Part shown: piece after piece, positions 5,816 to 8,700 of the stretch
Layout: every line of letters begins with the position of its first letter
Position numbering within the stretch: the stretch's first letter is position 1
NCBI GenBank assembly: GCA_964558325.1
Contig: CAZLCX010000065.1
Location: forward strand, 1-8,700
Reading direction: 5' to 3'
Source: Halonatronomonas sp964558325
GTDB taxonomy: Bacteria > Bacillota > Halanaerobiia > Halanaerobiales > Halarsenatibacteraceae
DNA: 8,700 nucleotides
Translations under genes and position numbers: made by a program
Notes under the pieces: model-generated
Told to the model about the DNA's origin: nothing
Databases searched by the model: none
The model's input: the letters and a program-made list of their open reading frames with translations, nothing else

Positions 5816-5934
5816 AGGGCCTGANNNNNNNNNNNNNNNNNNNNNNNNNNNNNNNNNNNNNNNNNNNNNNNNNNNNNNNNNNNNNNNNNNNNNNNNNNNN
5901 NNNNNNNNNNNNNNNNNNNNNNNNGGTCTTTTTT
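5816..5934 (+). terminator. Chemoreceptor terminator, interrupted by the assembly gap
   Basis: The left arm AGGGCCTGA (5816-5824) is present up to the first N. The right side resumes with GGTC and six T (5925-5934). The left arm and 7 preceding bases match the rhodanese terminator exactly (864-879), whose right arm ends GGCTC and T run. The missing part is thus probably the loop and most of the right arm of a similar hairpin. Confidence 0.6.
5825..5924. other. Assembly gap (100 N)
   Basis: Exactly 100 undetermined bases occur here, the conventional placeholder for a gap of unknown length. Both flanks look like the two halves of one terminator hairpin, so the true missing sequence may be only a few bases, although a longer repeat cannot be excluded. 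Confidence 0.95.
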
Positions 5935-6047
5935 ATTTAGTAAAGGCTTTTTAATTTTTATGATTTTCAGAAATTAGAAAATTAAAAAAATAACTATCAT
6001 GTTTAGGGAGGAATTTTGATTTTAATCTTTAATAAATAAAGTAGTGA

Positions 6048-6059
6048 ACTGTCGACAAT
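6048..6059. promoter_or_regulatory. GntR/FadR-like operator candidate
   Basis: ACTGTCGACAAT is a 12-base palindrome with one mismatch around a perfect TGTCGACA core. It resembles the TTGTnnACAA-type sites used by many FadR-subfamily GntR regulators. It lies 32 bases before the amidohydrolase start codon and 18 bases before its Shine-Dalgarno, a position suited to repression. No GntR gene is seen in the window, so the regulator would be encoded elsewhere. Confidence 0.35.
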
Positions 6060-6077
6060 CAACCATAGAATGGAGAT

Positions 6078-6085
6078 GGAGGTGA
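6078..6085 (+). promoter_or_regulatory. Ribosome-binding site that fixes an unusual CTG start
   Basis: GGAGGTGA is an eight-base perfect complement of the 16S rRNA tail. It overlaps the in-frame TGA stop (6083-6085) of the amidohydrolase reading frame and stands six bases before CTG at 6092. No ATG, GTG or TTG lies in frame between this stop and the TTG at 6140, which is itself inside the conserved domain. Confidence 0.7.
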
Positions 6086-6091
6086 ATCAAA

Positions 6092-7252
6092 CTGTTTTTT
6101 GAAAAGAGGTTACAGGAATTAAATAATGAACTAATTTCTTTGAGGAGAGATTTTCATGCCCATCCAGAACTAGGATTTCAGGAAGAAAGAACTTCTAAAA
6201 TAATTTATGATTACTTAACTGAACTTGGGTTGGAAGTAGAAAGGATTGCTAAAACAGGCGTTGTTGGCCTGCTTAGAGGTGATAAGCCTGGCAGGACTGT
6301 GATGTTAAGATCGGATATTGATGCAGTTCCTGTTGAGGAGGAAAATGAGCTGGAGTTTAAATCTCAGAACAAAGGGGTAGCCCATAATTGTGGTCATGAT
6401 GGACACATGTCTATGATGTTAATTGCGGCTAAAATCTTAAGCGAGAATAAAGAAAAAATTAATGGCAATATTAAATTTGCCTTTCAACCTAATGAAGAGG
6501 ATGCTGGAGCCTACTTAATGATAGAAGATGGTGTCATGGAAGACCCTAAAGTTGACGCCGTCTTTGGAATTCATCTCTGGTCATTGATTGAATCTGGGAA
6601 AATTGGAATAGTTGAGGGGCCGATAATGGCTTCCAGTAATTACTTTAAAGTGAATCTGAAGGGAAAAGGCGGACATGCTGGAGCCCCACATGATAGTATT
6701 GATCCTATTGCCGGTGCGACTAGTATTGTAGATAACGTCTATAAGATGCAGTCCCGGGAGCTTAATGCAATTAAGCCGACAGTGATTTCATTCTGCAAAA
6801 TAATAGCTGATTCTTCTCCGACAATTATTCCAGAAGAAGTTGAAATGGAGGGATCGATTCGCTGTCTCCATGATGGTTTTGAAGATGTCCGGAATAGGGT
6901 AGAAAGAGTTGTTGAAAATACCGCTAAGGCAAATAGGCTGGATTATGAATTCGAGACCAGGTTAGGGAATTCACTTTTAAATAATGATCCTGATTTGACT
7001 GATCTTGTCAGTGAGACTGCAGGAAATTTAGTAGGGGAGAATAATATTGAATCTGATGTTCAGGTTATGTTAGGTGAGGACTTCGCAGAATATAGTGAAT
7101 TTGCCCCAGTTGCATTTTATTTTGTCGGGGTTGCAGATCATGAGAAGGGGACAGATTATCCCCATCATCATCCAAAGTTTAATATTGATGAAGATGTATT
7201 GCCCTTAGGTGTAAAAATGCATATTATGACTGCTTTAAATTACTTAAAGTAA
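6092..7252 (+). CDS. M20D-family amidohydrolase (N-acyl amino acid / aminobenzoyl-type hydrolase)
   Basis: Read from CTG at 6092 this is a 386-residue cytoplasmic metallopeptidase-like amidohydrolase, the usual length for the family. Numbered from CTG, it shows RRDFHAHPELGFQEE (18-32), RSDIDAVPVEEE (73-84), the metal-binding HNCGHDGH (98-105; Cys100, His102), QPNEED (132-137; Glu135/Glu136), FGIHLW (158-163; His161), the lid-domain GGHAGAPHDSIDPIAG (193-208), GEDFAEY (328-334) and HHHPKFNID (358-366). Members remove the acyl or amide-linked group from N-substituted amino acids (hippurate-, N-acetyl- or indole-acetyl-amino acids, for example) using a two-metal site. The normal lid motif NVIP reads TIIP here, so the substrate may differ. 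The only in-frame alternative, TTG at 6140, would remove the first helix and has no Shine-Dalgarno. A one-base excess in the T run 6095-6100 could also link the frame to ATG or GTG codons upstream. The symporter gene follows after 34 bases, so the two are co-transcribed. The exact substrate cannot be named. Confidence 0.88.
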   Translation: MFFEKRLQELNNELISLRRDFHAHPELGFQEERTSKIIYDYLTELGLEVERIAKTGVVGLLRGDKPGRTVMLRSDIDAVPVEEENELEFKSQNKGVAHNCGHDGHMSMMLIAAKILSENKEKINGNIKFAFQPNEEDAGAYLMIEDGVMEDPKVDAVFGIHLWSLIESGKIGIVEGPIMASSNYFKVNLKGKGGHAGAPHDSIDPIAGATSIVDNVYKMQSRELNAIKPTVISFCKIIADSSPTIIPEEVEMEGSIRCLHDGFEDVRNRVERVVENTAKANRLDYEFETRLGNSLLNNDPDLTDLVSETAGNLVGENNIESDVQVMLGEDFAEYSEFAPVAFYFVGVADHEKGTDYPHHHPKFNIDEDVLPLGVKMHIMTALNYLK

Positions 7253-7286
7253 TCTTTTTAAGCTATAACTGAGGAGATGATAATTA

Positions 7287-8639
7287 ATGGGTTCTCTAAT
7301 GGATACTTTAATGGAATTTGCTGGTTGGATGTGGGGCTGGCCTCTGGTAATAATATTAACACTGGCATCAATTATCTATTCATTTAGTTTAAAATTTGTT
7401 CAGTTTACCAGGTTTGGCTTTATAATGGAAAATACTTTAGGTAAGTTTTTTAAAAAGGAAACAAAGGGTGAAGGTACTTTAACACCTGTCCAGGCAGTGT
7501 CTTCGGCGCTGGCCGGTACATTAGGAACCGGTAATATTGCCGGAGTTGGTGTTGCCATCGGTCTTGGTGGACCTGGAGCAGTTTTCTGGATGTGGATAGT
7601 TGCCCTTCTAGCTGCAGTTGTTAAATATGCTGAAGTTGTGCTGGGTATCTTCCATCGCGAGAAAGACGCAGAAGGTGTTTATCGAGGCGGCTTTATGTAC
7701 ATGATTACAAATGGCTTAGGTGAAAAATGGAAACCCCTGGCCATAATCTGGAGTTTTCTCTTTTTCATTCAATTTTTAATAGGCGGTGCAGTTCAGTCAA
7801 ATGCACTTGCTGATTCATTAAACCTATCATTTAATACAAATAATTTAGTAGTTGGAATTATAACTGCTATCTTTGCTGGTATAGTAATTATTGGTGGAAT
7901 TAAGAGAATTGGTAAGTTTGCCGAAAAAGTAGTTCCTATTATGGCTGTTTTATATTTTATCGGAGCAGTAATTATAATTATTTTGAATTTAGGTGCTATT
8001 CCTGGAGCTTTATCTGAGATAGTTAGTTCTGCATTTTCTGGCTCTGCCCAGGCTGGTGGCTTTGCCGGGGCAACCTTTATGATGGTTATCAGGCATGGTT
8101 TTTCTAGAGGAGTATTTTCTAATGAGGCCGGTATGGGTACATCCCCTATTGCTCACTCAACTGCTATTACTGACCATCCAGCCCGTCAGGGTATTTGGGG
8201 AATCTTCGAAGTATTAATTGATACAATTGTAATGTGTACCATGACTGCTATGGTTATTATGGTTACAGGTACTTTAACCAGTGGTGAAACTGGAGCAAGT
8301 TTGACAGCACTGGCCTTTAATCAGGGACTCCCTGGTTCAGGAGATATTATCGTTTCTCTAGCCACTGTCTTCTTTGCTTTTACTACTATCTTGCTGGCAG
8401 AATTTTATTCAGAGACTGGTCTGCAATATGTTTTTGGAAATAAAGTAGTAAAACCATTTAGATATTTATTTTTGATTGGGCTCGTGCTTGGTGCAGTTGG
8501 TGGACTCAAGGAAGTCTGGGGATTATTTGATCTCTTTATGGCATTAACTGTTGCAATTAACGTAATTTTTGTAGTAGCGATGAGAAAAGATGTTATCAGG
8601 TTAACTGAAGAATTCTTTGGATCTGATGGTAAGCTCTAA
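7287..8639 (+). CDS. AGCS-family sodium (cation):amino-acid symporter, divergent member
   Basis: This is a 450-residue inner-membrane protein with about 10-11 hydrophobic segments, the normal size for the alanine/glycine:cation symporter family. Family signatures are TLGTGNIAGVGVAIGLGGPG (78-97) followed by FWMW, a GGFMYMI segment (134-140), SRGVFSNEAGMGTSPIAHS (273-291), and QGIWGIFEVLIDTIVMCT (301-318). These transporters bring small amino acids (Ala, Gly) in with Na+ or H+. Two conserved regions are changed. The usual GWSYYGE stretch reads LAEFYSE (370-376), which removes the conserved Trp. The C-terminal AIPNL-type motif reads AINV (423-426). The substrate may therefore not be alanine or glycine. 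GAGGAG (7271-7276) ten bases before ATG supports the start. Co-transcription with the amidohydrolase suggests import of the amidohydrolase's substrate or movement of the amino acid it releases. Confidence 0.9.
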   Translation: MGSLMDTLMEFAGWMWGWPLVIILTLASIIYSFSLKFVQFTRFGFIMENTLGKFFKKETKGEGTLTPVQAVSSALAGTLGTGNIAGVGVAIGLGGPGAVFWMWIVALLAAVVKYAEVVLGIFHREKDAEGVYRGGFMYMITNGLGEKWKPLAIIWSFLFFIQFLIGGAVQSNALADSLNLSFNTNNLVVGIITAIFAGIVIIGGIKRIGKFAEKVVPIMAVLYFIGAVIIIILNLGAIPGALSEIVSSAFSGSAQAGGFAGATFMMVIRHGFSRGVFSNEAGMGTSPIAHSTAITDHPARQGIWGIFEVLIDTIVMCTMTAMVIMVTGTLTSGETGASLTALAFNQGLPGSGDIIVSLATVFFAFTTILLAEFYSETGLQYVFGNKVVKPFRYLFLIGLVLGAVGGLKEVWGLFDLFMALTVAINVIFVVAMRKDVIRLTEEFFGSDGKL

Positions 8640-8667
8640 AACTAAAAGAATATAATAAATTTGAGTG

Positions 8668-8698
8668 ACCAGGATAAGTTTCTTATCCTGGTTTTTTT
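8668..8698 (+). terminator. Intrinsic terminator of the amidohydrolase-symporter operon
   Basis: ACCAGGATAAG (8668-8678) pairs perfectly with CTTATCCTGGT (8682-8692) over a TTT loop and runs into seven T (8692-8698). It lies 28 bases after the symporter stop and is the cleanest terminator in the window. Confidence 0.92.
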
Positions 8699-8700
8699 AT

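Larger units (their letters stand above)
5756..6091. other. Intergenic region between the chemoreceptor and amidohydrolase genes
   Basis: No gene is supported in this 336-base stretch, of which 100 bases are N. From left to right it holds AT-rich sequence, a terminator hairpin broken by the gap, a T run and more AT-rich sequence. An isolated strong Shine-Dalgarno-like AGGGAGGA (6005-6012) follows, ahead of a seven-codon TTG frame (6016-6039), then a GntR-like palindrome (6048-6059) and the true ribosome-binding site of the amidohydrolase (6078-6085). A weak promoter pair TTGATT (6016-6021) and TAAAGT (6037-6042) with a 15-bp spacer is the best I can find for the downstream operon. It would place the start point at the palindrome. 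Confidence 0.6.

Noticed and set aside
6005..6039. Seven-codon leader peptide (TTG start after AGGGAGGA)
   Set aside because: The Shine-Dalgarno is good, but the start is TTG, the spacing is short, and the peptide has no regulatory codon run or attached hairpin. It is kept only as a note in the intergenic entry.
1..8700. CRISPR array, insertion sequence, tRNA or rRNA genes
   Set aside because: No regularly spaced direct repeats, transposase, terminal inverted repeats, cloverleaf or rRNA-like segment could be seen on either strand.

Overview
The window comes from an AT-rich bacterium of Firmicutes type. Strong GGAGG-class ribosome-binding sites, sigma-A-like promoters with 17-bp spacers and compact U-tailed terminators all fit this. 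The mature part of the exported rhodanese is extremely acidic (31 Asp/Glu against 7 Lys/Arg), which suggests a halophile. An anaerobic fermentative group such as Halanaerobiales is a reasonable guess, but it is an inference from gene style and not a proven assignment. The sequence is a scaffold: exactly 100 N (5825-5924) mark an assembly gap.

Layout. 1-126: tail of an unidentified plus-strand gene. 321-899: a single-gene unit with its own promoter and terminator, encoding a small secreted rhodanese. 908-1822 (minus): an XRE-type helix-turn-helix regulator fused to a cobalamin-binding module with an intact ExHxxG cobalt-ligand motif. It is convergent with the rhodanese gene and divergent from the next gene. 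1823-2055: a divergent control region with a strong plus-strand promoter, a 17-bp dyad just after the predicted start point, and a 17-bp tandem repeat that duplicates the regulator's own Shine-Dalgarno. 2056-3477: a PAS / degenerate GGDEF / HD-GYP protein, probably a cyclic-di-GMP phosphodiesterase. 3501-3615: a class I c-di-GMP (GEMM) riboswitch followed directly by an intrinsic terminator. 3671-5755: a Cache/HAMP chemoreceptor under that riboswitch. 5756-6091: an intergenic stretch with a terminator hairpin cut by the assembly gap, then a GntR-like palindrome. 6092-8639: a two-gene operon of an M20D amidohydrolase, apparently starting at CTG, and a divergent AGCS-family sodium/amino-acid symporter. 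The operon is closed by a strong terminator at 8668-8698.

How the genes may work together. The central block reads as one signalling circuit. A cobalamin-binding repressor or activator faces the promoter of a PAS/HD-GYP phosphodiesterase. The phosphodiesterase would lower c-di-GMP, and the c-di-GMP riboswitch immediately downstream sets expression of a chemoreceptor. By structure the switch looks like an OFF switch (ligand favours the terminator), so an active phosphodiesterase would turn the receptor on. The cobalamin module could make the circuit respond to B12 or to light, but this is inference. The last operon is a separate amino-acid scavenging unit: hydrolysis of an N-acylated or similarly blocked amino acid, coupled with cation-driven transport.
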